From: Solanum dulcamara
Taxonomy: Eukaryota; Streptophyta; Magnoliopsida; Solanales; Solanaceae
Reading direction: 5' to 3'
DNA: 64,000 nucleotides
Assembly: GCF_947179165.1 (NCBI RefSeq)
Contig: NC_077237.1
Coordinates: forward strand, 66,590,023 to 66,654,022
Shown piece after piece: positions 10,065 to 19,219 of the stretch (positions are counted from its first letter, which is position 1; every line of letters starts with the position of its first letter). The notes beneath the pieces were generated by a model, which saw only the letters and a list, made by a program, of their open reading frames with translations, was not told where the DNA came from and ran no database searches. Made by a program: the position numbers and the translations under genes.

Positions 10065-13000
10065 TGATGAATACAATATGCTGGAATGCAAGGAGTATTG
10101 ATACTCAAGGTGCCTTGGATAGACTCCAAAAACTCAAGGATTATCACAATTTAACTATGTTGGCAATCCTGGAACCATTTGCTAATCAATCACATCTTAA
10201 CCACTACAGAATTCAGCTGAGAATGGACAGTGCCATTCATAATCCCAATAACAAGATTTGGTTGTTTTGGACTAAGGATGTGGACTGCACTATTGTAGAC
10301 CAAGATGAACAACAGTGTACTTGTGAAATCAAACATGTGGCTAATCCTAATTCTCATATTATTACATTTGTTTATGCCAAGTGTAAGGATTACCTGAGAA
10401 GAACTCTTTGGGATAAAATGCTGCAGTATGCTGACACAGACAAGCCATGGTGCATTATGGGAGACTTTAATGTGATCACTGATGTTGATGAAAAACTAGG
10501 AGGACAACCACACAACATGAACAAAAGCTTAGAGTTCATAAGTGTAATTGAGGCATGTGGTCTCACTGATCTGGGATTCAATGGGCAGAAATTTACATGG
10601 TGCAACAACAGGGACATGGAAGTTAGAATTTGGAAGAGACTGGACAGGGCCATGGTGAATGATAGGTGGTTAGAGATGATGCCCATGACTACTGTGGCTC
10701 ATCTTGCTTCAACAGGTTCAGATCACTCCCCCCTATTACTTGAATGTAAGGAGACTCACAGTAATCCTATCAAATACTTCAAGTTCCTCAACTGTTGGGT
10801 GGATAATGAGACTTTCCAGTACACTGTTAGAGTCTGTTGGGAAAGACCAGTAGAGGGTAATCCAATGAGAATATTCCACTTGAAACTTAAGAGGGTGTCT
10901 AACACCCTTAGTAGCTGGTCAAGGCAACAGTATGGGGACATATATGAAGCTGTCAAAGAGTTTGAAGAGAAGGTAAAGCAAGCTGAAGTTGATCTCATCC
11001 AAGACAAGTCTGAGGATAACAAGATCAAGCTGAATCTTGTGAATGCTCAGTACATTAAATACTTAAAGACTGAACAATCCATCCTTAAACAAAAAACTAA
11101 GCTTCAGTGGTTTAAGGAGGGAGATGCCAATTCCAAGTACTTTCATGCTATTATTAGAGGAAGGAGAAGAAGATTATTCATCCATCAGATTACTGATGAA
11201 CAGGATAATACTATTCAAGGTGATCAGAATATAGCTACTGCTGCATGTGACTACTTTGAGAAGATATTTACTGGTAAGGATGATGCTATCAATGAAGATA
11301 TCCTCAGATGTATCCCCAAATCCATCACAGATAATCAAAACCAAGCTCTTAATGCTATGCCAACTAAAGAGGAGCTGAAAGAAGCTGTTTTTTCCCTCAG
11401 TGATGTATCTGCTGCAGGTCCAGATGGTTTTAATGGCAAGTTCTTCCAAACTTGCTGGGATATCATCAGTGAAGACTTATTCAATTTGGTGAAATACTTT
11501 TTTTGTGGGCATTCTATTCCCAAGTTCATCTCACATGCTTGTTTGGTTCTACTCCCAAAAGTAGATCATCCTAATAAGTTATCAGATTTCAGGCCTATAT
11601 CACTAAGTAACTTCACCAATAAAGTTATTTCAAAGATCCTATGTCTCAGACTTGCTCCTATTCTTCCTCAACTGATCTCTGAAAATCAGTCAGGTTTTGT
11701 TAAGGGAAGAAGTATAGCTGAAAACATAATGTTGGCACAGGAAATCACTCATAGCATTAAAAAACCAAAGCTGGGAGATAATGTTGTGATCAAATTAGAC
11801 ATGGCCAAAGCCTATGACAGGGTGTCCTGGTCATTTATATGTCTAGTCATGAGAAGGTTTGGATTTGGAGAAGGATTTATTGACATGGTTTGGAGACTTA
11901 TGGCTAATAACTGGTATTCAGTTATTGTGAATGGAGGTAGGCATGGTTTCTTCCACTCTACAAGAGGCCTCAAACAGGGAGATCCATTATCCCCAGCCCT
12001 ATTTATTTTAGGTGCTGAGGTACTATCAAGAATGCTCAATAATCTTCATCAACACCATTTGTACAAAGGTTTCCACATGGAGAAGAAAGGTCCATTGATT
12101 AATCATTTGAGCTTTGCTGATGATATAATCATTTTCACTTCAACATGTAGTAACTCTCTCAAGCTGATCATGAAGACACTGGAAGTGTATGAACAGACTT
12201 CAGGCCAGCTTATTAACACACAAAAGAGTCAGTGCATGATCCCTCTGAATACTGATCCTGAGATCACTGAAAGGGTCACTTCTACCACTGGTTTCAAAAC
12301 AACTCATGGCCCTATTACCTACTTGGGTTGCCCCTTATATATTGGAGGTCAAAGGATTATATACTTTACTAGTATGGTGTCCAAAGTAACATCCAGAATT
12401 AGAGGATGGCATACCAAAATTCTCAGTTATGGGGGGAGAGCTGCTCTTGTGAAGTATGTGTTGCAGTCCCTCCCAATTCATCTCTTATCTGCTGTGATTC
12501 CAACTGCCACTACACTCAAACAAATAAAGTCCCTAATAGCAAATTTTTTTTGGGGATGGGACAAAGAAAAAAGAAAATACCATTGGGCATCATGGGAGAC
12601 CCTCAGCTACCCAACAGATGAAGGAGGTGTTGGCATGAAAAATCTGAAAGATGTCTGCCTAGCAATGCAATATAAACAATGGTGGAATTTTAGGTCTAAG
12701 AAGACTCTATGGGGGAGCTTTCTGAGGGCCAAGTATTGCCAAAGGGCAAATCCAGTAATCAAGAAATGGGACACTGGTCAATCAATTATGTGGAAACACA
12801 TGATGACAAACAAAGCTGAGATTGAGCCTCATATACAGTGGCACCTTAACTCAGGCTCTTGCAGCTTTTGGTGGGATGATTGGTTAGGAATTGGCCCCCT
12901 AGCTTATCACAAAGACTGTCTACCTAGACTGAACAATACCACTGTCTCCAAGTTCCTGAAGAATGGAGAATGGGATGAAGAGAAGGTGAGGCAACATGCA

Positions 13001-14224
13001 CCACAGCATCTGATACAGAAGATTCTAAATGTTTCCTTCAAGTACCAACCTGACCTCCCAGATACAGCCTACTGGAAGCTGAATTCAGATGGAAACTTTA
13101 CATGTGCTTCAGCTTGGAACCAAATCAGGCCTAAAAGGAACAAAACCATGACAGACAATAATATATGGCACAAGAATATACCCTTCAAAATATCCTTTCT
13201 TATCTGGAGAGCTCTCAGAAGCAAGTTGCCCACCAATGAAAATATTGAGCACTTTGGTCATGCAGCTGCTCAGTGTTCTTGTTGCTACAGGCCAGGATGG
13301 GATACTATAGATCACATTTTTATCTCTGGACACATGGCTAGTCACATATGGAAGTATTTTTCTGACTGTTGGGGTATACAACACAGCAGCAACCCAATGA
13401 GGAGCAATATGATGAAATGGTGGCTGGCTAAACCAAATAATGAAGTCCATAAACTATTATTGCAAGCTACTCCTATATTTATTTGTTGGAACTTATGGAA
13501 GAACAGGTGTGCTAGTAAATATGGTGGCAAAAAGTCTAGCAGTACTAGAGTGAAATTCTCAGTCATCAAAGAACTCTACATGCTGATCTTCACAGATTTC
13601 CCTTACATTAGTTGGCCAAATGACTGGAAGGAGCTAATAGCTATGGTGGAAAGATGCAGCCATGAAATGAAAATCATCCAAGTCAGTTGGCACAAACCAG
13701 CATACCATGTGGTTAAACTGAATACTGATGGAAGTGCCTTGGATAATCCTGGAAGAATTGGAGCTGGGGGTATCCTAAGAGATCATAAAGGAAACATCCT
13801 TTATGCATTTGCTGCACCACTTGGAATTGGTTCTAACAACCAAGCTGAGGTACAAGCTGCAGTCATAGGCATTACTTGGTGTATTCAACATGGCTACAGC
13901 AGGGTTCTACTGGAGGTTGATTCTGAATTACTTGTGAAATGGTTAAAACAAGAGATCACATCTCCCTGGAACATCAGGAAATACATCATAAACCTGCAGG
14001 AGATGATCATAATGCTGGATCTCTTTCAATGTAAGCACATCTATAGGGAGGCTAATTTTGTTGCTGATACACTCTCCAAGCATAGCCACAGTGTAGATAG
14101 CATGGCTCAATTCTACAGTGTTCAACAGCTTCCTAAGGAAACAAGAGGATATTACATCCTAGACAAGATGGGGATGCCAAATTTTAGGAGGACAAAACTG
14201 AAGAGGATCAAACAACCTCCTTGA
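10064..14224 (+). CDS. LINE ORF2: endonuclease, reverse transcriptase and RNase H
   Basis: About 1386 residues from the ATG at 10064, whose A is also the last base of the ORF1 stop. It carries the catalytic functions of target-primed reverse transcription. Residues 1-225 are an AP-type endonuclease (ICWNARS at the start, ILEP, GDFN at 133-136, SDH at 219-221). The reverse transcriptase occupies about residues 490-750, with DFRPISLSN, LDMAKAYDRVSW, GLKQGDPLSP and SFADD at 683-687. A zf-RVT-like region lies near residues 1010-1095 (FTCASAWNQI ... IPFKISFLIWRAL ... C-C pair). A C-terminal RNase H domain has the four acidic residues D1222 (NTDGS), E1262 (NQAE), D1286 (VDS) and D1335 (VADTLS). No stop or frameshift is seen and every catalytic motif is present, so this copy looks competent. 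Confidence 0.95.
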   Translation: MMNTICWNARSIDTQGALDRLQKLKDYHNLTMLAILEPFANQSHLNHYRIQLRMDSAIHNPNNKIWLFWTKDVDCTIVDQDEQQCTCEIKHVANPNSHIITFVYAKCKDYLRRTLWDKMLQYADTDKPWCIMGDFNVITDVDEKLGGQPHNMNKSLEFISVIEACGLTDLGFNGQKFTWCNNRDMEVRIWKRLDRAMVNDRWLEMMPMTTVAHLASTGSDHSPLLLECKETHSNPIKYFKFLNCWVDNETFQYTVRVCWERPVEGNPMRIFHLKLKRVSNTLSSWSRQQYGDIYEAVKEFEEKVKQAEVDLIQDKSEDNKIKLNLVNAQYIKYLKTEQSILKQKTKLQWFKEGDANSKYFHAIIRGRRRRLFIHQITDEQDNTIQGDQNIATAACDYFEKIFTGKDDAINEDILRCIPKSITDNQNQALNAMPTKEELKEAVFSLSDVSAAGPDGFNGKFFQTCWDIISEDLFNLVKYFFCGHSIPKFISHACLVLLPKVDHPNKLSDFRPISLSNFTNKVISKILCLRLAPILPQLISENQSGFVKGRSIAENIMLAQEITHSIKKPKLGDNVVIKLDMAKAYDRVSWSFICLVMRRFGFGEGFIDMVWRLMANNWYSVIVNGGRHGFFHSTRGLKQGDPLSPALFILGAEVLSRMLNNLHQHHLYKGFHMEKKGPLINHLSFADDIIIFTSTCSNSLKLIMKTLEVYEQTSGQLINTQKSQCMIPLNTDPEITERVTSTTGFKTTHGPITYLGCPLYIGGQRIIYFTSMVSKVTSRIRGWHTKILSYGGRAALVKYVLQSLPIHLLSAVIPTATTLKQIKSLIANFFWGWDKEKRKYHWASWETLSYPTDEGGVGMKNLKDVCLAMQYKQWWNFRSKKTLWGSFLRAKYCQRANPVIKKWDTGQSIMWKHMMTNKAEIEPHIQWHLNSGSCSFWWDDWLGIGPLAYHKDCLPRLNNTTVSKFLKNGEWDEEKVRQHAPQHLIQKILNVSFKYQPDLPDTAYWKLNSDGNFTCASAWNQIRPKRNKTMTDNNIWHKNIPFKISFLIWRALRSKLPTNENIEHFGHAAAQCSCCYRPGWDTIDHIFISGHMASHIWKYFSDCWGIQHSSNPMRSNMMKWWLAKPNNEVHKLLLQATPIFICWNLWKNRCASKYGGKKSSSTRVKFSVIKELYMLIFTDFPYISWPNDWKELIAMVERCSHEMKIIQVSWHKPAYHVVKLNTDGSALDNPGRIGAGGILRDHKGNILYAFAAPLGIGSNNQAEVQAAVIGITWCIQHGYSRVLLEVDSELLVKWLKQEITSPWNIRKYIINLQEMIIMLDLFQCKHIYREANFVADTLSKHSHSVDSMAQFYSVQQLPKETRGYYILDKMGMPNFRRTKLKRIKQPP

Positions 14225-14258
14225 TTTGCATACCAATAATAGTAGTACAGAACTCCCT

Positions 14259-16517
14259 ATGTATAAATTCATAGGTAGGAGTTTTGTAAAGGGGACAATC
14301 TCCCTTACTTATTGCATTCCTAGAGCAATCAACCTACCCCTAGAGGTAAGGATTAGAATAGATAGCTTCTTTTTTCTTTTCATTCTTGCTTGTGTAGGTA
14401 TCAGTAGATTTGGAAAATGGGAACCAACAATTGCAAGCCAGGCAAGGAAAGCTGTAGTGATGCAGCACAGGAACCAGCAATGGGAATCAGCAATCAGGAA
14501 CCAACTACAAGTAATTAGAATTAATTACTATAACTTGCAGAATTGCTTGTATGTGTGTTTTTCTGTTGGTGGGTGCAGGTACCATAGGGAGCTGGTTCTG
14601 AGTACAACTAAGGGTCCTCTCTTGGGAGAAGCCTGCAACAACATGCAATTTAACCTCATTTACTATGGAAGTCACATGGAGCTACAAAAGAGTCTCCAGC
14701 AGCCTGTACACCTATCCTTCTTGTTTGGCTTCTTGTCACTTGTCTTTACAGGTTCAAAGTATCTCAACAAAAGAGAAGCAACAACCTGGCATGCTAGGAC
14801 TTCACCAAATATTCAGCCTCTCACTAATGCTAACACCTTCCCTGCAACACCTGTAACTGAGATTCAGCAGGGTAAGATGTGCAGGGTGAGTTGCAGCAGG
14901 TGGACTTGTCCAATGCCCCCCAAACTTTGCAGGATGTTAGAATATATTATTTTGACAAGCCCCAAGAAGTTTCAGCCCAAACGGATAATTGGAGGCGTTA
15001 GGCGAGCGACATGGAAACATTCAGCTGCCTTAGGCCTAAAGAGAGGGTCTTTAGTAATTTGGACCCTCCAACTTGGGAAACAAGTCTTCAAACTTTTCAG
15101 GACTAAAGGAGAGGATACATATGCTAAATCCATAAAGTTTCAACCCAAATGGACAATTGGAGACGTTAGTCGAGCGACTTGGAAAATGATAACACTCTCC
15201 AAAGCTCTTACTGAGGTCCCTTCTTTATTGCTAGTCTGTGTACATTATTTTTTGTTTGGGCTTGTTTGTTGTATTATTGCAGGTGTCTGGAGTAATATAT
15301 TAGCATTCTTCAACAACAAATACATAGACAAGAGCACAAAAACAACTTCCAAACACCCTGCAACCTCTAAGCTTCAGCAGGGCAGCAGGTGCAGGGTGTG
15401 GAGTAGCATGTGGACTTGTCCAATGCCCCCCAAACTTTGCAGGAAGTTAGAATATATTATTTTGACAAGCCCCAAGAAGTTTCAGCCCAAACGGATAAAT
15501 GGAGGCGTTAGGCGAGCGACATGGAAACATTCAGCTGCCTTAAGCCTAAAGAGAGGGTCTTTAGTAATTTGGACCCTCCAACTTGGGAAACAAGTCTTCA
15601 AATTTTGCAGGACTAAAGGAGAGGATATACATGCTAACTCCATAAAGTTTCAATTCAAATGGATAATTGGAGACGTTAGTCGAGCGGCTTGGAAAATGAT
15701 AACACTCTCCAAAGCTCTTACTGAGGTCCCCTCTCTATTGATAGTCTGTGTATATTATGTTTTGTTTGGGCTTGTTTGTTGTATTATTGCAGGTGTCTGG
15801 AGCAATATATTAGCATTCTTCAACAACAAATACATAGACAAGAGCACAACAACATCTTCCAAACCCCCTGCAACCTCTAAGCCTCAGCAGGGCAGTAGGT
15901 GCAGGGTAGGGAGTAACTTGTGGACTTGTCCAAAGTCTCCCAAACTTTGCAGGATGGTAGCATATATAATTTTGATAAGGCCCAAGAAATTTCAGCCAAA
16001 ACGGATAATTTTAGACGTTAGGCGAGCGAGCTTGAAACAATCAGCTGTCTTAAGCTTAAAAAGGAAGAAATTTGCTAAATGGAAGCTCCAACTTGGGAAT
16101 CAAGCCTTCAAACTTTGCAAGGCTAAAGTAAAGAATATATATGCAAACCTCATGAAATTTCAGCTCAAACGGATAAGTGGAGACGTTAGTCGAGCGACAT
16201 GGAAAATGCTAACAGGCTCCAAAATCCTATTTGAGATCCATTCCTCTCTACTAACCTGTATATGTCTATGCTTGTCTTTGGTTACTTGCTGTGTATTTGC
16301 AGGTTGTTGGAGACTTACACCAACATGCTTTAACATCAAAATCATAGAGGACAACATCTGCAGCAGCTCAACACCTGCAGCAGCCCAACACCTGCAACAC
16401 CTGCAGCAGCTCAACACTTGTTTGCTTTGTTGCTTGTCTTTGGTTGACTTTCTTATAACTCTAATAACACAACACTTGCAGCAGCTCCTTTCTTGCTGGT
16501 TCTTGTTTGTGGTGTAG
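14259..16517 (+). CDS. LINE candidate third ORF, repetitive, unknown function
   Basis: About 752 residues from the first ATG in a frame that opens one base after the ORF2 stop, in the ORF1 frame. I recognise no family. From about 14865 it consists of three tandem 170-residue units (510 bp); the third is partial and clearly diverged but still open. Each unit has basic FQ-K-I-GDV-RATWK motifs twice and a hydrophobic stretch resembling a membrane segment (for example LLVCVHYFLFGLVCCIIAG). The same hydrophobic codons lie over T-rich, splice-acceptor-like DNA, so the protein reading may be incidental. An open frame this long across diverged repeats is unlikely by chance. No codon-level sign of purifying selection is evident between units 1 and 2. 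It could equally be a structured 3' UTR. Confidence 0.4.
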   Translation: MYKFIGRSFVKGTISLTYCIPRAINLPLEVRIRIDSFFFLFILACVGISRFGKWEPTIASQARKAVVMQHRNQQWESAIRNQLQVIRINYYNLQNCLYVCFSVGGCRYHRELVLSTTKGPLLGEACNNMQFNLIYYGSHMELQKSLQQPVHLSFLFGFLSLVFTGSKYLNKREATTWHARTSPNIQPLTNANTFPATPVTEIQQGKMCRVSCSRWTCPMPPKLCRMLEYIILTSPKKFQPKRIIGGVRRATWKHSAALGLKRGSLVIWTLQLGKQVFKLFRTKGEDTYAKSIKFQPKWTIGDVSRATWKMITLSKALTEVPSLLLVCVHYFLFGLVCCIIAGVWSNILAFFNNKYIDKSTKTTSKHPATSKLQQGSRCRVWSSMWTCPMPPKLCRKLEYIILTSPKKFQPKRINGGVRRATWKHSAALSLKRGSLVIWTLQLGKQVFKFCRTKGEDIHANSIKFQFKWIIGDVSRAAWKMITLSKALTEVPSLLIVCVYYVLFGLVCCIIAGVWSNILAFFNNKYIDKSTTTSSKPPATSKPQQGSRCRVGSNLWTCPKSPKLCRMVAYIILIRPKKFQPKRIILDVRRASLKQSAVLSLKRKKFAKWKLQLGNQAFKLCKAKVKNIYANLMKFQLKRISGDVSRATWKMLTGSKILFEIHSSLLTCICLCLSLVTCCVFAGCWRLTPTCFNIKIIEDNICSSSTPAAAQHLQHLQQLNTCLLCCLSLVDFLITLITQHLQQLLSCWFLFVV

Positions 16518-17025
16518 ATGCAGATGTCAGGATGAACTCATCAACATGTGTTTCCAACACCTACATAGAGCACAGCACAGATACAACCACCAAAACAAAT
16601 ACCTTCACTAAGAGGCCTACACAAGGACTATGCAGAGCAGCAACTTCCTTCTGGATTTTGTGGTTGTTTGGTTGCTTGTATTTGGCTGTTTGTCTTGTTG
16701 GTTGTGTTTGTCTATGCAGGTACCCCAGCTTCACCCCCCTCCAGGAGAATGCATTGATCTCCATGACCAGTCATTCTCAGCTTCACCAATGCAGCTGGCA
16801 GACTGCTAAAAGGACTGCAGTATCTTGGGGCTGCTTTGAGACCAACAAGCAGCCTAGGGAACCTGCAGCCACCTGCAGATTGGCAGCCTTGGATGCATTC
16901 CATCAACAGCTGCAACAGCTCCACCAACTTGCAGCAGCCAAGGAACAAATACAAGCTAGCTACAGCAGCTTGCACACCTCTTTGGTTGAATGTATTGTTG
17001 GTCTTGTTTGGCTGTGCAGGTACAG
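14360..17025 (+). other. Series of 3'-splice-site-like modules
   Basis: Eight T/G-rich tracts end in AG followed by GT: AG at 14396, 14577, 14750, 15281, 15791, 16301, 16718 and 17018. Most read CTTGTTTGG...TGCAG/GT. The two at 15281 and 15791 belong to the 510-bp repeat; the others lie in unrelated flanking sequence, so tandem duplication alone does not explain the series. Role unknown. Confidence 0.55.
14865..16330 (+). repeat. 510-bp tandem repeats in the LINE 3' region
   Basis: Landmarks recur at exactly 510-bp spacing: CAGCAGGG at 14865 and 15375, and TGGACTTGTCC at 14901, 15411 and 15921. Units 1 and 2 are near-identical; unit 3 (15885 to about 16330) is strongly diverged and shorter. 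A nested half-repeat with GGAGNCGTTAGNCGAGCG occurs twice per unit, about 168 bp apart, giving six copies (near 14970, 15138, 15480, 15648, 15990, 16158). Confidence 0.92.
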
Positions 17026-17152
17026 GTCTGCAGCAACCATACATTTGGACCACCATGCAGCTACTTCCTTCCTTTCAACCTCCATAGCTGGTAATCATGA
17101 TGCTGATACAAAGGCACACTTCACCTGGATTTACTTGGTACGACAAGACTAA
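16532..17152 (+). other. Short open frame in the LINE 3' region
   Basis: About 206 codons from the ATG at 16532, overlapping nothing recognisable. The predicted product is rich in Q, C, S and T with L/V/C-rich stretches that coincide with splice-acceptor-like T-tracts. I see no domain. It may be a continuation, by frameshift, of the preceding third ORF, or chance. Confidence 0.2.
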
Positions 17153-17576
17153 AAGGAGCAAAGATGAAAGGAATTTCCCATCCCATGCGAGATAGAAGTT
17201 TCGTATGCTTGTTCTTCTTCAATGTAGCTATGTCTGGTACGTAGCATAGTTGAATAGGACTAGTGTAGGTTACTTTTGTTTTTTCTCATGGAAGGGGAGA
17301 GTCTCCCTCATTTATGCTTTCATAGTTGAATTGTACCGGGAGGAGTCCTCTCACAGGTTTAATGCTTTCTAGTTATAGTTAGTTTCTTTTTTGTATCGGG
17401 GATGAGTTAGCCGACCTTAATAGGTTAGCCGACTTATGAACCACCATAGGATCGGAGGTAAGGTTTATGTCCCCCTCCTTGTATTTTTATTTTGATTATT
17501 TATGTTAAGGCTTGGGGGTGTTGCTTAACCCCTGACTGTGCACGAGAGGTGGGAGCCTCGTGTAGGGTCTGTTCCC

Positions 17577-17578
<2 letters not shown>
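17153..17578 (+). other. LINE terminal 3' UTR
   Basis: Non-coding sequence between the last open frame and the A tail. It holds a direct repeat of GTTAGCCGAC (17406 and 17425), a GGAGAG/CTCTCC-type inverted pair, and a GC-rich stretch GCACGAGAGGTGGGAGCCTC just before the tail, a possible recognition hairpin for ORF2. Confidence 0.6.

Positions 17579-17622
<44 letters not shown>
17579..17622 (+). other. LINE poly(A) tail
   Basis: An uninterrupted run of 44 A. It directly abuts resumed LTR sequence (ATATGTTTATG), which marks the 3' junction. A run this pure is expected only for a recent insertion. Confidence 0.95.
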
Positions 17623-17625
<3 letters not shown>

Positions 17626-17756
17626 GTTTATGATGGAGTCCTCCATTGAGTGAATGTGATCGAATGATAGTGTGACTGAATTAGGTAGTTCGCTTGAAGG
17701 CCAGAAATGGCTTTTGAGTGCCGGTCACATCTAGGGTACCCTCTCGGAGAATGACA
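17623..17756 (+). mobile_element. Element A 5' LTR, right part
   Basis: Resumes the LTR after the LINE and ends GAATGACA. It aligns with 35056-35189 of the 3' LTR. The terminal TGACA is followed after four bases by the primer-binding site. Confidence 0.9.
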
Positions 17757-17760
17757 AATA

Positions 17761-17778
17761 TGGTATCAGAGCGCAGAG
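17761..17778 (+). promoter_or_regulatory. Element A primer-binding site
   Basis: TGGTATCAGAGC is the classic plant primer-binding site complementary to the 3' end of initiator tRNA-Met. It lies four bases after the LTR end. Confidence 0.93.
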
Positions 17779-17972
17779 TTCAAGAGTCCTAGGGAGTCTA
17801 TGAAGCCGTGTCTAGTAGAGTCTTGCTTATGGGTGTGTTGTGCACCACACTTATAATCAGGAGGCTATAAGACAATAGAAATTATTTCACTTCTTTCATA
17901 CTCTGAATTCGTGCGATATAGTTAAACTCTATAAAACTCCTTTGTAATTCGTGCGTGTATATGTTATAGATA

Positions 17973-19219
17973 ATGCCTCCTAAACGTACGGCTAGCCAGA
18001 GGAATGTTGATAACCCAAAGATGCCCCAGTTAGAGGTACGCCCATCGAGGGCTAGAGGCCAACCCGCAAGATATGCGGAGGCACCCCAAGTGCCTGCTAC
18101 TCCACCTGCACCCACTTCAGAGGTAGAATTTTGAGGGGCAATTGCTATGCTCACTCAATTAGTGGCTGCCCAGAATGGTAACCAGGTTCGCCAACTCTTA
18201 GCTCTAGTTCCCAAGAGCCATCTGCTGCTACTAGAATTAGAGACTTTCTGAGAATGAATCCGCCGGCATTCACGGGTTCTAAGGTTGATAAAGATCCCCA
18301 AAATTTTATTGATGAGATGTGGAAAATTTTGAAAGCTATGCATGCTACGGAAATTGAGGGGGTTGAATTAGTGTCTTATCAACTCAAGGATGTGGAAAAC
18401 ATTTGGTATAACCAATGGGAACAAGGTAGAGGTGAGGATGTTGAACCTGCTATGTGGGATGAATTTGAGGGAGCCTTTCTTGACCACTTCTTTCCTCGAG
18501 AATTGAGGGAAGCAAAAGTGGAGGAGTTTGTGAATCTGAAATAAGAAGGCATGACTGTTAAGGAGTATGGCCCAAAGTTCATCCAGCTATCCAGGTATGC
18601 TCCAGAGATGATCCCAGATGTGAGGTCGAAGATGAGGAAATTTGTCTCCGGTTTGAGAAGACATGTGAAGAAGGAGTGCAAAGCAGCATTGTTGATCTCT
18701 GACATGGATATTTCTAGATTAATGGTGTACGCTCAATAGGTGGAGGATGAGAAGAGAAAAGACAGAGAGGAGCATCTGAGCAAGAAGGCAAGATCAGCGG
18801 GCCATGAGAATGAACAGAGGCAAAACAAGGGCAACAGGTCCTTCTTCTAGAAGAGGCCTTCCAACTATGCCTCATCCACCGCCAGTGCACCTATGCCGCA
18901 AAACAGGTATGATCGGCAAGGGCAGAGTCGCCAGAATTTCAGACCCCAGGGTTCTCCATCCCAAGCTAGCGTGGGTCAAGGTTCGCAAGGGAAGCCACCA
19001 TGCGTCAAGTGTGGTAAGCTCCACTTGGGAGAGTGCAGAGCGGGAAGGGCTAGTTGTTATAAGTGTGGCCAAAGAGACCATTTTCAAAGAGAGTGTCCAG
19101 CATGGAGAGGCAGAGCTCAGTTTTCTACCACCGCACCACCAACTAGGGGTAATCAGAGGGGCACTACTTCGGGTATGAGTGGAGGTACAAACCGCCTATA
19201 TGCCATGGGTAGTCGTTAA
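17973..19219 (+). pseudogene. Element A gag, decayed
   Basis: Starts at ATG 17973 (MPPKRTASQRNVDN...) and includes the retrotransposon gag domain (FDHFFPRELREAKVEEF-type block near 18480-18535) and two CX2C zinc-knuckle blocks near 19008-19095 (CVKCGKLHLGEC, CYKCGQRDHFQREC). Gag forms the particle of Ty3 elements. The frame is broken by stops near 18134, 18542, 18737 and 18848 and by a one-base loss near 18188 relative to element B. Most stops equal CAG or CAA changed to TAG or TAA. Non-functional. Confidence 0.9.

Larger units (their letters stand above)
6367..17622 (+). mobile_element. Full-length L1-type LINE retrotransposon
   Basis: This insertion splits the element A 5' LTR. It holds a gag-like ORF1 (6465-10064), an endonuclease-RT-RNase H ORF2 (10064-14224), a long repetitive 3' region, and a terminal run of 44 A (17579-17622). 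Comparison with sister LTRs fixes the junctions: LTR sequence stops at GTGTTGTT and resumes at ATATGTTTATG. About 42 bp of target are missing and no duplication is seen. ORF1 is open across the 5' junction, so the copy may be slightly 5'-truncated. Intact frames and a homogeneous tail imply a recent insertion. Confidence 0.93.

Noticed and set aside
14865..16330. CRISPR-like or satellite array
   Set aside because: Units are 510 bp, contain no short repeat-spacer pattern, and lie inside a LINE transcript.
17761..17778. tRNA-like sequence
   Set aside because: Only the 12-18 bases complementary to a tRNA 3' end are present. These are retroelement primer-binding sites, not tRNA genes; the same holds at 31650, 54703 and 61136.
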